From Isoperla grammatica (lineage: Eukaryota; Arthropoda; Insecta; Plecoptera; Perlodidae), in contig CAMDTW010000246.1 of the NCBI GenBank assembly GCA_945910005.1, forward strand, positions 1 to 64,000: a stretch of 64,000 bases of DNA, given 5' to 3'. Position numbers and translations under genes: made by a program. Within the stretch, counting starts at the first letter, position 1. Each line of letters opens with the position of its first letter. The notes below the pieces were generated by a model. That model searched no databases, had not been told where the DNA came from, and worked only from the letters and a program-made list of their open reading frames with translations. Shown here in pieces: positions 36,392-48,239 of the stretch.

Positions 36392-39302
36392 TTGTTCATT
36401 TCGTCACATTTCGATAACTTCTATAGAAGTTACACCCTCCGTCGAAAAATAAGAATTATAGGTTGCATTCTTCAAGAGTATAATGAAAATGCATAAATTG
36501 AGTTTTTTCGTCGTTTTTAGTTAAAATATGCATAAAAAATAGAAATTGGCTGATTTCAGTCTATCTACCACAAACTTACAGTTTTAAGAGGAATCTTGCA
36601 TACGGCCGGGATTCCTAAGGGTTTCAACCAAAGTTGACAAATCGTTGTTTTAGAGCGTTTCAGGCTCCAATAAGCACAATTTGTCCATTTCGTCACATTT
36701 CGATAACTTCTATAGAAGTAACACCCTCCGTTGAAAAAAAAGAATTATAGGCTGCATTCTTCAAGAGTATAATGAAAATGCATAAATTGAGTTTTTTCGT
36801 CGTTTTTGGTTAAAATATGCATAAAATATAGAAATTGGCTGATTTTAGTCTTTCTACCACAAACTTCCAGTTTTAAGAGGAATCTTGCATACGGCTGGGA
36901 TTCCTAAGGGTTTCAACCAAATTGCACAAATCGTTGTTTTAGAGCGTTTTAGGCTCCAATAAGCACAATTTGTCCATTTCGTTACATTTCGATAACTTCT
37001 ATAGAAGTTACACTCTCCGTCGAAAAATAAGAATTATAGGTTGCATTCTTCAAGAGTATAATGAAAATGCATAAATTGAGTTTTTTCGTCGTTTTCTGTT
37101 AAAATATGCATAAAATATAGAAATTGGCTGATTTCAGTCTATCTACCACAAACTTCCAGTTTTAGGAGGAATCTTGCATACGGCCGGGATTCCTAAGGGT
37201 TTCAACCAAAGTTGACAAATCGTTGTTTTAGAGCGTTTCAGGCTCCAATAAGTACAATTTGTCCATTTCGTCACATTTCGATAACTTCTATAGAAGTTAC
37301 ACCCTCCGTTGGAAAATAAGAATTATAGGCTGCATTCTTCAAGAGTATAATGAAAATGCATAAATTGAGTTTTTTCGTCGTTTTTGGTTAAAATTTGCAT
37401 AAAATATAGGAATTGGCTGATTTTAGTCTATCTACCACAAACTTCCAGTTTTAAGAGGAATCTTGCATACGGCTGGGATTCCTAAGGGTTTCAACCAAAT
37501 TGCACAAATCGTTGTTTTTGAGCGTTTCACGCTCCAATAAGCACAATTTGTCCATTTCGTCACATTTCGATAACTTCTATAGAAGTTACACTCTCCGTCG
37601 AAAAATAAGAATTATAGGTTGCATTCTTCAAGAGTATAATGAAAATGCATAAATTGAGTTTTTTCGTCGTTTTTGGTTAAAATATGCATAAAAAATAGAA
37701 ATTGGCTGATTTCAGTCTATCTACCACAAACTTCCAGTTTTAAGAGGAATCTTGCATACAGCCGGGATTCCTAAGGGTTTCAACCAAAGTTGACAAATCG
37801 TTGTTTTAGAGCGTTTCAGGCTCCAATAAGCACAATTTGTCCATTTCGTCACATTTCGATAACTTCTATAGAAGTTACACCCTCCGTTGAAAAATAAGAA
37901 TTATAGGCTGCATTCTTCAAGAGTATAATGAAAATGCATAAATTGAGTTTTTTCGTCGTTTTTGGTTAAAATATGCATAAAATATAGAAATTGGCTGATT
38001 TTAGTCTATCTACCACAAACTTTCAGTTTTAAGAGGAATCTTGCATACGGCTGGGATTCCTAAGGGTTTCAACCAAATTGCACAAATCGTTGTTTTAGAG
38101 CGTTTCAGGCTCCAATAAGCACAATTTGTCCATTTCGTCACATTTCGATAACTTCTATAGAAGTTACACCCTCCGTCGAAAAATAAGAATTATAGGTTGC
38201 ATTCTTCAAGAGTATAATGAAAATGCATACATTGAGTTTTTTCGTCGTTTTTGGTTAAAATATGCATAAAAAATAGAAATTGGCTGATTTCAGTCTATCT
38301 ACCACAAACTTCCAGTTTTAAGAGGAATCTTGCATACGGCCGGGATTCCTAAGGGTTTCAACCAAAGTTGACAAATCGTTGTTTTAGAGCGTTTCAGGCT
38401 CCAATAAGCACAATTTGTCCATTTCGTCATATTTCGATAACTTCTATAGAAGTTACACCCTCCGTCGAAAAATAAGAATTATAGGTTGCATTCTTCAAGA
38501 GTATAATGAAAATGCATAATGAGTTTTTTCGTCGTTTTAAGTTAAAATATGCATTGAAAATAGAAATTGGCTGATTTCAGTCTATCTACCACAAACTTCC
38601 AGTTTTAAGAGGAATCTTGCATACGGCCGGGATTCCTAAGGGTTTCAACCAAAGTTGACAAATCGTTGTTTTAGAGCGTTTTAGGCTCCAATAAGCACAA
38701 TTTGTCCATTTCGTCACATTTCGATAACTTCTATAGAAGTTACACCCTCCGTTGAAAAATACGAATTTTAGGCTGCATTCTTCAAGAGTATAATGAAAAT
38801 GCATAAATTGAGTTTTTTCGTCGTTTTTGGTTAAAATATGCATAAAATATAGAAATTGGCTGATTTTAGTCTATCTACCACAAACTTCCAGTTTTAAGAG
38901 GAATCTTGCATACGGCTGGGATTCCTAAGGGTTTCAACCAAATTGCACAAATCGTTGTTTTAGAGCGTTTCAGGCTCCAATAAGCACAATTTGTCCATTT
39001 CGTCACATTTCGATAACTTCTATAGAAGTTACACCCTCCGTCGAAAAATAAGAATTATAGGTTGCATTCTTCAAGAGTATAATGAAAATGCATACATTGA
39101 GTTTTTTCGTCGTTTTTGGTTAAAATATGCATAAAAAATAGAAATTGGCTGATTTCAGTCTATCTACCACAAACTTCCAGTTTTAAGAGGAATCTTGCAT
39201 ACGGCCGGGATTCCTAAGGGTTTCAACCAAAGTTGACAAATCGTTGTTTTAGAGCGTTGCAGGCTCCAATAAGCACAATTTGTCCATTTCGTCACATTTC
39301 GA

Positions 39303-39320
39303 TAACTTCTATAGAAGTTA
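39303..39320. repeat. 18-bp perfect dyad (palindrome), one per monomer; reference copy
   Basis: taacttctatagaagtta equals its own reverse complement, at unit positions 24-41. It is intact in the great majority of units. Damaged versions recur as families: ttacttc on the left arm (E-like units, e.g. 5778, 6357), gaagtaac on the right arm (3467, 8090, 16757, 32926), cttgtatag (12422, 13866), cttcaatag (17913, 19648) and actactttag in F units. Dyad symmetry is a recurring feature of centromeric satellites, but binding by any protein here is not shown by the sequence. Confidence 0.85.
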
Positions 39321-39351
39321 CACCCTCCGTCGAAAAATAAGAATTATAGGT

Positions 39352-39381
39352 TGCATTCTTCAAGAGTATAATGAAAATGCA
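39352..39381. repeat. Inverted repeat tgcatt / aatgca, one per monomer; reference copy
   Basis: Six-base arms tgcatt (39352-39357) and aatgca (39376-39381) flank an 18-base spacer. The downstream arm is lost in G-type units, where it reads aaataaatg. A further 8-bp palindrome, tatgcata, lies about 50 bp downstream in most units and becomes tatggata in C-type units. AT-rich DNA often produces such short symmetries, so confidence in any role is low. Confidence 0.45.
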
Positions 39382-39476
39382 TAAATTGAGTTTTTTCGTC
39401 GTTTTTGGTTAAAATATGCATAAAAAATAGAAATTGGCTGATTTCAGTCTATCTACCACAAACTTCCAGTTTTAAG

Positions 39477-39504
39477 AGGAATCTTGCATACGGCCGGGAT
39501 TCCT
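39477..39504. repeat. Inverted repeat aggaatc / gattcct, one per monomer; reference copy
   Basis: Seven-base arms aggaatc (39477-39483) and gattcct (39498-39504) enclose a 14-base spacer that contains the A/B diagnostic base at unit position 216. Most units keep both arms. Exceptions include the gggaatcc units (48240, 50261, 51704), which lose pairing in the right arm, and the unit at 19359 with gatttct. It may form a short hairpin in single-stranded DNA or transcripts; no function is implied. Confidence 0.6.
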
Positions 39505-41013
39505 AAGGGTTTCAACCAAAGTTGACAAATCGTTGTTTTAGAGCGTTTCAGGCTCCAATAAGCACAATTTGTCCATTTCGTCACATTTCGATAACTTCTA
39601 TAGAAGTTACACCCTCCGTTGAAAAATAAGAATTATAGGCTGCATTCTTCAAGAGTATAATGAAAATGCATAAATTGAGTTTTTTCGTCGTTTTTGGTTA
39701 AAATATGCATAAAAAATAGAAATTGGCTGATTTCAGTCTATCTACCACAAACTTTCAGTTTTAAGAGGAATCTTGCATACGGCCGGGATTCCTAAGGGTT
39801 TCAACCAAAGTTGACAAATCGTTGTTTTAGAGCGTTTCAGGCTCCAATAAGCACAATTTGTCCATTTCGTCACATTTCGATAACTTCTATAGAAGTTACA
39901 CCCTCCGTCGAAAAATAAGAATTATAGGTTGCATTCTTCAAGAGTATAATGAAAATGCATAAATTGAGTTTTTTCGTCGTTTTTGGTTAAAATATGCATA
40001 AAAAATAGAAATTGGCTGATTTCAGTCTATCTACCACAAACTTCCAGTTTTAAGAGAAATCTTGCATACGGCCGGGATTCCTAAGGGTTTCAACCAAAGT
40101 TGACAAATCGTTGTTATAGAGCGTTTCAGGCTCCAATAAGTACAATTTGTCCATTTCGTAACATTTCGATAACTTCTATAGAAGTTACACCCTCCGTTGA
40201 AAAATAAGAATTATAGGCTGCATTCTTCAAGAGTATAATGAAAATGCATAAATTGAGTTTTTTCGTCGTTTTTGGTTAAAATTTGCATAAAATATAGGAA
40301 TTGGCTGATTTTAGTCTATCTACCACAAACTTCCAGTTTTAAGAGGAATCTTGCATACGGCTGGGATTCCTAAGGGTTTCAACCAAATTGCACAAATCGT
40401 TGTTTTAGAGCGTTTCAGGCTCCAATTACCACAATTTGTCCATTTCGTCACATTTCGATAACTTCTATAGAAGTTACACCCTCCGTCGAAAAATAAGAAT
40501 TATAGGTTGCATTCTTCAAGAGTATAATGAAAATGCATAAATTGAGTTTTTTCGTCGTTTTTGGTTAAAATATGCATAAAAAATAGAAATTGGCTGATTT
40601 CAGTCTATCTACCACAAACTTCCAGTTTTAAGAGGAATCTTGCAAACGGCTGGGATTCCTAAGGGTTTCGACCAAATTGCACAAATCGTTGTTTTAGAGC
40701 GTTTCAGGCTCCAATAACCACAATTTGTCCATTTCGTCACATTTCGATAACTTCTATAGAAGTTAGACCCTCCGTCGAAAAATAAGAATTATAGGTTGCA
40801 TTCTTCAAGAGTATAATGAAAATGCATAAATTGAGTTTTTTCGTCGTTTTTAGTTAAAATATGCATTGAAAATAGAAATTGGCTGATTTCAGTCTATCTA
40901 CCACAAACTTCCAGTTTTAAGAGGAATCTGACATACGGCCGGGATTCCTAAGGGTTTCAACCAAAGTTGACAAATCGTTGTTTTAGAGCGTTTCAGGCTC
41001 CAATAAGCACAAT

Positions 41014-41302
41014 TTGTCCATTTTGTCACATTTCGATAACTTCTATAGAAGTTACACCCTAAGTTGAAAAATAAGAATTATAGGCTGCATTCTTCAAGAG
41101 TATAATGAAAATGCATAAATTGAGTTTTTTCGTCGTTTTTGTTTAAAATATGCATAAAATATAGAAATTGGCTGATTTTAGTCTATCTACCACAAACTTC
41201 CAGTTTTAAGAGGAATCTTGCATACGGCTGGGATTCCTAAGGGTTTCAACCAAATTGCACAAATCGTTGTTTAAGAGCGTTTCAGGCTCCAAAAAGCACA
41301 AT
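41014..41302 (+). repeat. H-type monomer, ctaag version
   Basis: Reads accctaagttg instead of accttaagttg, after ccattttgtcac. This version is found only here and in the duplicate at 45349. It may be an intermediate between the common ctccg and the ttaag of other H units. Confidence 0.82.
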
Positions 41303-42748
41303 TTGTCCATTTCGTTACATTTCGATAACTTCTATAGAAGTTACACCCTCCGTCGAAAAATAAGAATTATAGGTTGCATTCTTCAAGAGTATAATGAAAA
41401 TGCATAAATTGAGTTTTTTCGTCGTTTTTGGTTAAAATATGCATAAAATATAGAAAATTGGCTGATTTTAGTCTATCTACCACAAACTTCCAGTTTTAAG
41501 AGGAATCTTGCATACGGCTGGGATTCCTAAGGGTTTCAACCAAATTGCACAAATCGTTGTTTTAGAGCGTTTTAGGCTCCAATAAGCACAATTTGTCCAT
41601 TTCGTCACATTTCGATTATTTCTATAGAAGAGTCACCCTCCGTCGAAAAATAAGAATTATAGGTTGCATTCTTCAAGAGTATAATGAAAATGCATAAATT
41701 GAGTTTTTTCGTCGTTTTTGGTTAAAATATGCATAAAAAATAGAAATTGGCTGATTTCAGTCTATCTACCACAAACTTCCAGTTTTAAGAGGAATCTTGC
41801 ATACGGCCGGGATTCCTAAGGGTTTCAACCAAAGTTGACAAATCGTTGTTTTAGAGCGTTTCAGGCTCCAATAAGTACAATTTGTCCATTTCGTTACATT
41901 TCGATAACTTCTATAGAAGTTACACCCTCCGTTGAAAAATAAGAATTATAGGCTGCATTCTTCAAGAGTATAATGAAAATGCATAAATTGAGTTTTTTCG
42001 TCGTTTTTGGTTAAAATTTGCATAAAATATAGGAACTGGCTGATTTTAGTCTATCTACCACAAACTTCCAGTTTTAAGAGGAATCATGCATACGGCTGGG
42101 ATTCATAAGGGTTTCAACCAAATTGCACAAATCGTTGTTTTAGAGCGTTTCAGGCTCCAATAACCACAATTTGTCCATTTCGTCACATTTCGATAACTTC
42201 TATAGAAGTTACACCCTCCGTCGAAAAAAAAGAATTATAGGTTGCATTCTTCAAGAGTATAATGAAAATGCATAAATTGAGTTTTTTCGTCGTTTTTGGT
42301 TAAAATATGCATAAAAAATAGAAATTGGCTGATTTCAGTCTTTCTACCACAAACTTCCAGTTTTAAGAGGAATCTTGCATACGGCCGGGATTCCTAAGGG
42401 TTTCAACCAAAGTTGACAAATCGTTGTTTTAGAGCGTTTCAGGCTCCAATAAGCACAATTTGTCCATTTCGTCACATTTCGATAACTTCTATAGAAGTTA
42501 CACCCTCCGTCGAAAAATAAGAATTATAGGTTGCATTCTTCAAGAGTATAATGAAAATGCATAAATTGAGTTTTTTCGTCGTTTTTGGTTAAAATATGCA
42601 TAAAAAATAGAAATTGGCTGATTTCAGTCTATCTACCACAAACTTCCAGTTTTAAGAGGAATCTTGCATACGGCCGGGATTCCTAAGGGTTTCAACCGAA
42701 GTTGACAAATCGTTGTTTTAGAGCGTTTCAGGCTCCAATAAGCACAAT

Positions 42749-43037
42749 TTGTCCATTTCGTCACATTTCGATAACTTCTATAGAAGTTACACCCTCCGTT
42801 GAAAAATAAGAATTATAGGCTGCATTCTTCAAGAGTATAATGAAAATAAATGAATTGATTTTTTTCGTCGTTATTGGTTAAAATATGCATAAAATATAGA
42901 AATTGGCTGATTTTAGTCTATCTACCACAAACTTCCAGTTTTAAGAGGAATCTTGCATACGGCCGGGATTCCTAAGGGTTTCAACCAAAGTTGACAAATC
43001 GTTGTTTTAGAGCGTTTCAGGCTCCAATAAGCACAAT
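42749..43037 (+). repeat. G-type monomer
   Basis: G block with intact dyad and B tail, in the order G, tttttaatcg pre-C unit, C2, D. Confidence 0.88.
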
Positions 43038-43326
43038 TTGTCCATTTCGTCACATATCGATAACTTCTATAGAAGTTACACCCTCCGTCGAAAAATAAGA
43101 ATTATAGGTTGCATTCTTCAAGAGTATTATGAAAATGCATAAATTGAGTTTTTTAATCGTTTTTGGTTAAAATATGCATAAAATATAGAAATTGGCTGAT
43201 TTTAGTCTATCTACCACAAACTTCCAGTTTTAAGAGGAATCTTGCATACGGCTGGGATTCCTAAGGGTTTCAACCAAATTGCACAAATCGTTGTTTTAGA
43301 GCGTTTCAGGCTCCAATAAGCACAAT

Positions 43327-43615
43327 TTGTCCATTTCGTCACATTTTTATAACTTCTATAGAAGTTACACTCTCCGTTGAAAAATAAGAATTATATTTTG
43401 CATTCTTCAAGAGTATTATGAAAATGCATAAATTGAGTTTTTTGGTCGTTTTTGGTTAAAATATGGATAAAATATAGAAATTGGCTGATTTCAGTCTATC
43501 TACCACAAACTTCGAGTTTTAAGAGGAATCTTGCATACAGCTGGGATTCCTAAGTGTTTCAACCAAAAATGACAAATCGTTGTTTTAGAGCGTTTCTGGC
43601 AACAATAAGCACAAT
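43327..43615 (+). repeat. C-type monomer (C2 version)
   Basis: Standard C2 with the private aaccaaaaatgac shared with 47662. Confidence 0.9.
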
Positions 43616-43903
43616 TTGTCCATTTCGTCACATTTCGATAACTTCTATAGAAGTTACACCCTCCGTTGAAAAATAAGAATTATAGGCTGCATTCTTCAAG
43701 AGTATAATGAAAATGCATAAATTGAGTTTTTTCGTCGTTTTTAGTTAAAATATGCATACAAAATAGAAATTGGCTGATTTCAGTCTATCTACCACAACTT
43801 CCAGTTTTAAGAGGAATCTTGCATACGGCCGGGATTCCTAAGGGTTTCAACCAAAGTTGACAAATCGTTGTTTTAGAGCGTTTCAGGCTCCATTAAGCAC
43901 AAT
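43616..43903 (+). repeat. D-type monomer (288 bp)
   Basis: Has accacaacttcc and the private catacaaaatag and ttagtt shared with 47952. Confidence 0.88.
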
Positions 43904-45348
43904 TTGTCCATTTCGTCACATTTCGATTACTTCTATAGAAGTTACACCCTCCGTTGAAAAATAAGAATTATAGCCTGCATTCTTCAAGAGTATAATGAAA
44001 ATGCATAAATTGAGTTTTTTCGTCGTTTTTGGTTAAAATTTGCATAAAAAATAGAAATTGGCTGATTTCAGTCTATCTACCACAAACTTCCAGTTTTAAG
44101 AGGAATCTTGCATACGGCCGGGAATCCTAAGGGTTTCAACCAAAGTTGACAAATCGTTGTTTTAGAGCGTTTCAGGCTCCATTAAGCACAATTTGTCCAT
44201 TTCGTCACATTTCGATTACTTCTATAGAAGTTACACCCTCCGTTGAAAAATAAGAATTATAGGCTGCATTCTTCAAGAGTATAATGAAAATGCATAAATT
44301 GAGTTTTTTCGTCGTTTTTGGTTAAAATATGCATAAAATATAGAAATTGGCTGATTTTAGTCTATCTACCACAAACTTCCAGTTTTAAGAGGAATCTTGC
44401 ATACGGCTGGGATTCCTAAGGGTTTCAACCAAATTGCACAAATCGTTGTTTTAGAGCGTTTCAGGCTCCAATAAGCACAATTTGTCCATTTCGTCACATT
44501 TTGATAACTTCTATAGAAGTTACACCCTCCGTCGAAAAATAAGAATTATAGGTTGCATTCTTCAAGAGTATAATGAAAATGCATAAATTGAGTTTTTTCG
44601 TCGTTTTTGGTTAAAATATGCATAAAAAATAGAAATTGGCTGATTTAAGTCTATCTACCACAAACTTCCAGTTTTAAGAGGAATCTTGCATACGGCTGGG
44701 ATTCCTAAGGGTTTCAACCAAATTGCACAAATCGTTGTTTTAGAGCGTTTCAGGCTCCAATTACCACAATTTGTCCATTTCGTCACATTTCGATAATTTC
44801 TATAGAAGTTACACCCTCCGTTGAAAAATAAGAATTATAGGCTGCATTCTTCAAGAGTATAATGAAAATGCATAAATTGAGTTTTTTCGTCGTTTTTGGT
44901 TAAAATATGCATAAAATATAGAAATTGGCTGATTTCAGTCTATCTACCACAAACTTCCAGTTTTAAGAGGAATCTTGCATACGGCTGGGATTCCTAAGGG
45001 TTTCAACCAAATTGCACAAATCGTTGTTTTAGAGCGTTTCAGGCTCCAATAAGCACGATTTGTCCATTTCGTCGCATTTCGATAACTTCTATAGAAGTTA
45101 CACCCTCCGTCGAAAAATAAGAATTATAGGTTGCATTCTTCAAGAGTATAATGAAAATGCATAAATTGAGTTTTTTCGTCGTTTTTAGTTAAAATATGCA
45201 TTGAAAATAGAAATTGGCTGATTTCAGTCTATCTACCACAAACTTCCAGTTTTAAGAGGAATCTGACATACGGCCGGGATTCCTAAGGGTTTCAACCAAA
45301 GTTGACAAATCGTTGTTTTAGAGCGTTTCAGGCTCCAATAAGCACAAT

Positions 45349-45637
45349 TTGTCCATTTTGTCACATTTCGATAACTTCTATAGAAGTTACACCCTAAGTT
45401 GAAAAATAAGAATTATAGGCTGCATTCTTCAAGAATATAATGAAAATGCATAAATTGAGTTTTTCCGTCGTTTTTGGTTAAAATATGCATAAAATATAGA
45501 AATTGGCTGATTTTAGTCTATCTACCACAAACTTCCAGTTTTAAGAGGAATCTTGCATACGGCTGGGATTCCTAAGGGTTTCAACCAAATTGCACAAATC
45601 GTTGTTTTAGAGCGTTTCAGGCTCCAAAAAGCACAAT
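45349..45637 (+). repeat. H-type monomer, ctaag version
   Basis: Duplicate of 41014. Private changes are aagaatata and gagtttttccg. Confidence 0.82.
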
Positions 45638-47082
45638 TTGTCCATTTCGTCACATTTCGATAACTTCTATAGAAGTTACACCCTCCGTCGAAAAATAAGA
45701 ATTATAGGTTGCATTCTTCAAGAGTATAATGAAAATGCATAAATTGAGTTTTTTCGTCGTTTTTGGTTAAAATATGCATAAAATATATAAATTGGCTGAT
45801 TTTAGTCTATCTACCACAAACTTCCAGTTTTAAGAGGAATCTTGCATACGGCTGGGATTCCTAAGGGTTTCAACCAAATTGCACAAATCGTTGTTTTAGA
45901 GCGTTTTAGGCTCCAATAAGCACAATTTGTCCATTTCGTCACCTTTCGATAACTTCTATAGAAGTTACACCCTCCCTCGAAAAATAAGAATTATAGGTTG
46001 CATTCTTCAAGAGTATAATGAAAATGCATAAATTGAGTTTTTTCGTCGTTTTTGGTTAAAATATGCATAAAAAATAGAAATTGGCTGATTTCAGTCTATC
46101 TACCACAAACTTCCAGTTTTAAGAGGAATCTTGCATACGGCCGGGATTCCTAAGGGTTTCAACCAAAGTTGACAAATCGTTGTTTTAGAGCGTTTCAGGC
46201 TCCAATAAGTACAATTTGTCCATTTCGTTACATTTCGATAACTTCTATAGAAGTTACACCCTCCGTTGAAAAATAAGAATTATAGGCTGCATTCTTCAAG
46301 AGTATAATGAAAATGCATAAATTGAGTTTTTTCGTCGTTTTTGGTTAAAATTTGCATAAAATATAGGAACTGGCTGATTTTAGTCTATCTACCACAAACT
46401 TCCAGTTTTAAGAGGAATCATGCATACGGCTGGGATTCATAAGGGTTTCAACCAAATTGCACAAATCGTTGTTTTAGAGCGTTTCAGGCTCCAATAACCA
46501 CAATTTGTCCATTTCGTCACATTTCGATAACTTCTATAGAAGTTACACCCTCCGTCGAAAAAAAAGAATTATAGGTTGCATTCTTCAAGAGTATAATGAA
46601 AATGCATAAATTGAGTTTTTTCGTCGTTTTTGGTTAAAATATGCATAAAAAATAGAAATTGGCTGATTTCAGTCTTTCTACCACAAACTTCCAGTTTTAA
46701 GAGGAATCTTGCATACGGCCGGGATTCCTAAGGGTTTCAACCAAAGTTGACAAATCGTTGTTTTAGAGCGTTTCAGGCTCCAATAAGCACAATTTGTCCA
46801 TTTCGTCACATTTCGATAACTTCTATAGAAGTTACACCCTCCGTCGAAAAATAAGAATTATAGGTTGCATTCTTCAAGAGTATAATGAAAATGCATAAAT
46901 TGAGTTTTTTCGTCGTTTTTGGTTAAAATATGCATAAAAAATAGAAATTGGCTGATTTCAGTCTATCTACCACAAACTTCCAGTTTTAAGAGGAATCTTG
47001 CATACGGCCGGGATTCCTAAGGGTTTCAACCGAAGTTGACAAATCGTTGTTTTAGAGCGTTTCAGGCTCCAATAAGCACAAT

Positions 47083-47371
47083 TTGTCCATTTCGTCACAT
47101 TTCGATAACTTCTATAGAAGTTACACCCTCCGTTGAAAAATAAGAATTATAGGCTGCATTCTTCAAGAGTATAATGAAAATAAATGAATTGATTTTTTTC
47201 GTCGTTATTGGTTAAAATATGCATAAAATATAGAAATTGGCTGATTTTAGTCTATCTACCACAAACTTCCAGTTTTAAGAGGAATCTTGCATACGGCCGG
47301 GATTCCTAAGGGTTTCAACCAAAGTTGACAAATCGTTGTTTTAGAGCGTTTCAGGCTCCAATAAGCACAAT
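47083..47371 (+). repeat. G-type monomer
   Basis: Duplicate of 42749, 4,334 bp away; the 1-bp deficit is explained by an extra a near 41455 in the left copy (tagaaaattgg). Confidence 0.88.
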
Positions 47372-47661
47372 TTGTCCATTTCGTCACATTTCGATAACTT
47401 CTATAGAAGTTACACCCTCCGTCGAAAAATAAGGAATTATAGGTTGCATTCTTCAAGAGTATTATGAAAATGCATAAATTGAGTTTTTTAATCGTTTTTG
47501 GTTAAAATATGCATAAAATATAGAAATTGGCTGATTTTAGTCTATCTACCACAAACTTCCAGTTTTAAGAGGAATCTTGCATACGGCTGGGATTCCTAAG
47601 GGTTTCAACCAAATTGCACAAATCGTTGTTTTAGAGCGTTTCAGGCTCCAATAAGCACAAT

Positions 47662-47951
47662 TTGTCCATTTCGTCACATTTTTAGAACTTCTATAGAAGT
47701 TACACTCTCCGTTGAAAAATAAGAATTATATTTTGCATTCTTCAAGAGTATTATGAAAAATGCATAAATTGAGTTTTTTGGTCGTTTTTGGTTAAAATAT
47801 GGATAAAATATAGAAATTGGCTGATTTCAGTCTATCTACCACAAACTTCGAGTTTTAAGAGGAATCTTGCATACAGCTGGGATTCCTAAGTGTTTCAACC
47901 AAAAATGACAAATCGTTGTTTTAGAGCGTTTCTGGCAACAATAAGCACAAT
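47662..47951 (+). repeat. C-type monomer (C2 version, 290 bp)
   Basis: Duplicate of 43327 with private tttagaac and one extra a in tgaaaaatgc. Confidence 0.9.
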
Positions 47952-48239
47952 TTGTCCATTTCGTCACATTTCGATAACTTCTATAGAAGTTACACCCTCC
48001 GTTGAAAAATAAGAATTATAGGCTGCATTCTTCAAGAGTATAATGAAAATGCATAAATTGAGTTTTTTCGTCGTTTTTAGTTAAAATATGCATACAAAAT
48101 AGAAATTGGCTGTTTTCAGTCTATCTACCACAACTTCCAGTTTTAAGAGGAATCTTGCATACGGCCGGGATTCCTAAGGGTTTCAACCAAAGTTGACAAA
48201 TCGTTGTTTTAGAGCGTTTCAGGCTCCATTAAGCACAAT
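47952..48239 (+). repeat. D-type monomer (288 bp)
   Basis: Duplicate of 43616 with catacaaaatag, and private gctgttttcag. Confidence 0.88.

Larger units (their letters stand above)
39280..39568 (+). repeat. Reference B-type monomer
   Basis: A clean example of the B family. Diagnostic bases: C at 52 (ccgCcg context read as ccgtcg), T at 72 (ggTtgc), A at 147 (aaaaAatag), C at 166 (tttCag), C at 216 (ggcCggg) and aaagttgac at 239-247. The C at 216 creates a CCGG site that A-type units lack, so a methylation-sensitive CCGG digest would report on B units only. Many units mix A and B states, which points to conversion or crossing-over within units. Confidence 0.9.
35960..40780. repeat. Right copy of the 13-to-18-monomer duplication
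   Basis: Carries the monomers missing from the left copy, notably 38127-38990, where catacattg, cattgaaaatag and an A unit (with tacgaatttta) precede the catacattg/cgttgcagg unit. That order is also found at 2312-3466, 35,814 bp (124 monomers) away. The unit near 38415 has a cataatgag deletion and gttttaagtt. Confidence 0.8.
40780..45115. repeat. Left copy of a 15-monomer (4,335-bp) tandem duplication
   Basis: Shared private markers with 45115-49155: aatctgacatacgg (40927/45262), accctaagttg (41014/45349 units), aggaactgg with aatcatgc and gattcataag (42.05-42.10/46.38-46.43 kb), gtctttctacc, caaccgaag (~42698/47033), G unit, tttttaatcg, aaccaaaaatgac, catacaaaatag, tatagcctgc, gggaatcc, ttaccac with ataatttc. 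Offset is 4,334-4,335 bp throughout. Breakpoints lie between 40771 and ~40850 at the left, and near 44820 at the right. Confidence 0.92.

Noticed and set aside
36308..36496. Open frame of 62 codons, plus strand
   Set aside because: Opened by a deletion (catacggacgg) in an F-type unit; starts at TTG and translates the same satellite frame as 1641-1838.
38586..38843. Open frame of 85 codons, minus strand
   Set aside because: Lies wholly in satellite; it exists because single-base changes (tacgaatttta) remove stops. Its C-terminal part is the same as in the frames at 47256-47456 and 60544-60762, as expected from repeated DNA.
39303..39320. Resemblance of ataacttc...gaagtta to loxP arms, i.e. 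a recombinase site
   Set aside because: loxP has 13-bp arms with an extra g (ataacttcgtata) around an 8-bp asymmetric spacer. Here the two half-arms abut with no spacer and lack that base. No recombinase gene is present. The likeness is best taken as chance.
39480..39500. CENP-B box
   Set aside because: The only CGGG is in gcatacggccgggatt (B units). The required TTCG and central A upstream do not line up (ttgc and g are found), and A units lack CGGG altogether.
47256..47456. Open frame of 66 codons, minus strand
   Set aside because: Opened by the extra g in aaggaattat near 47431; it is satellite sequence, not a gene.
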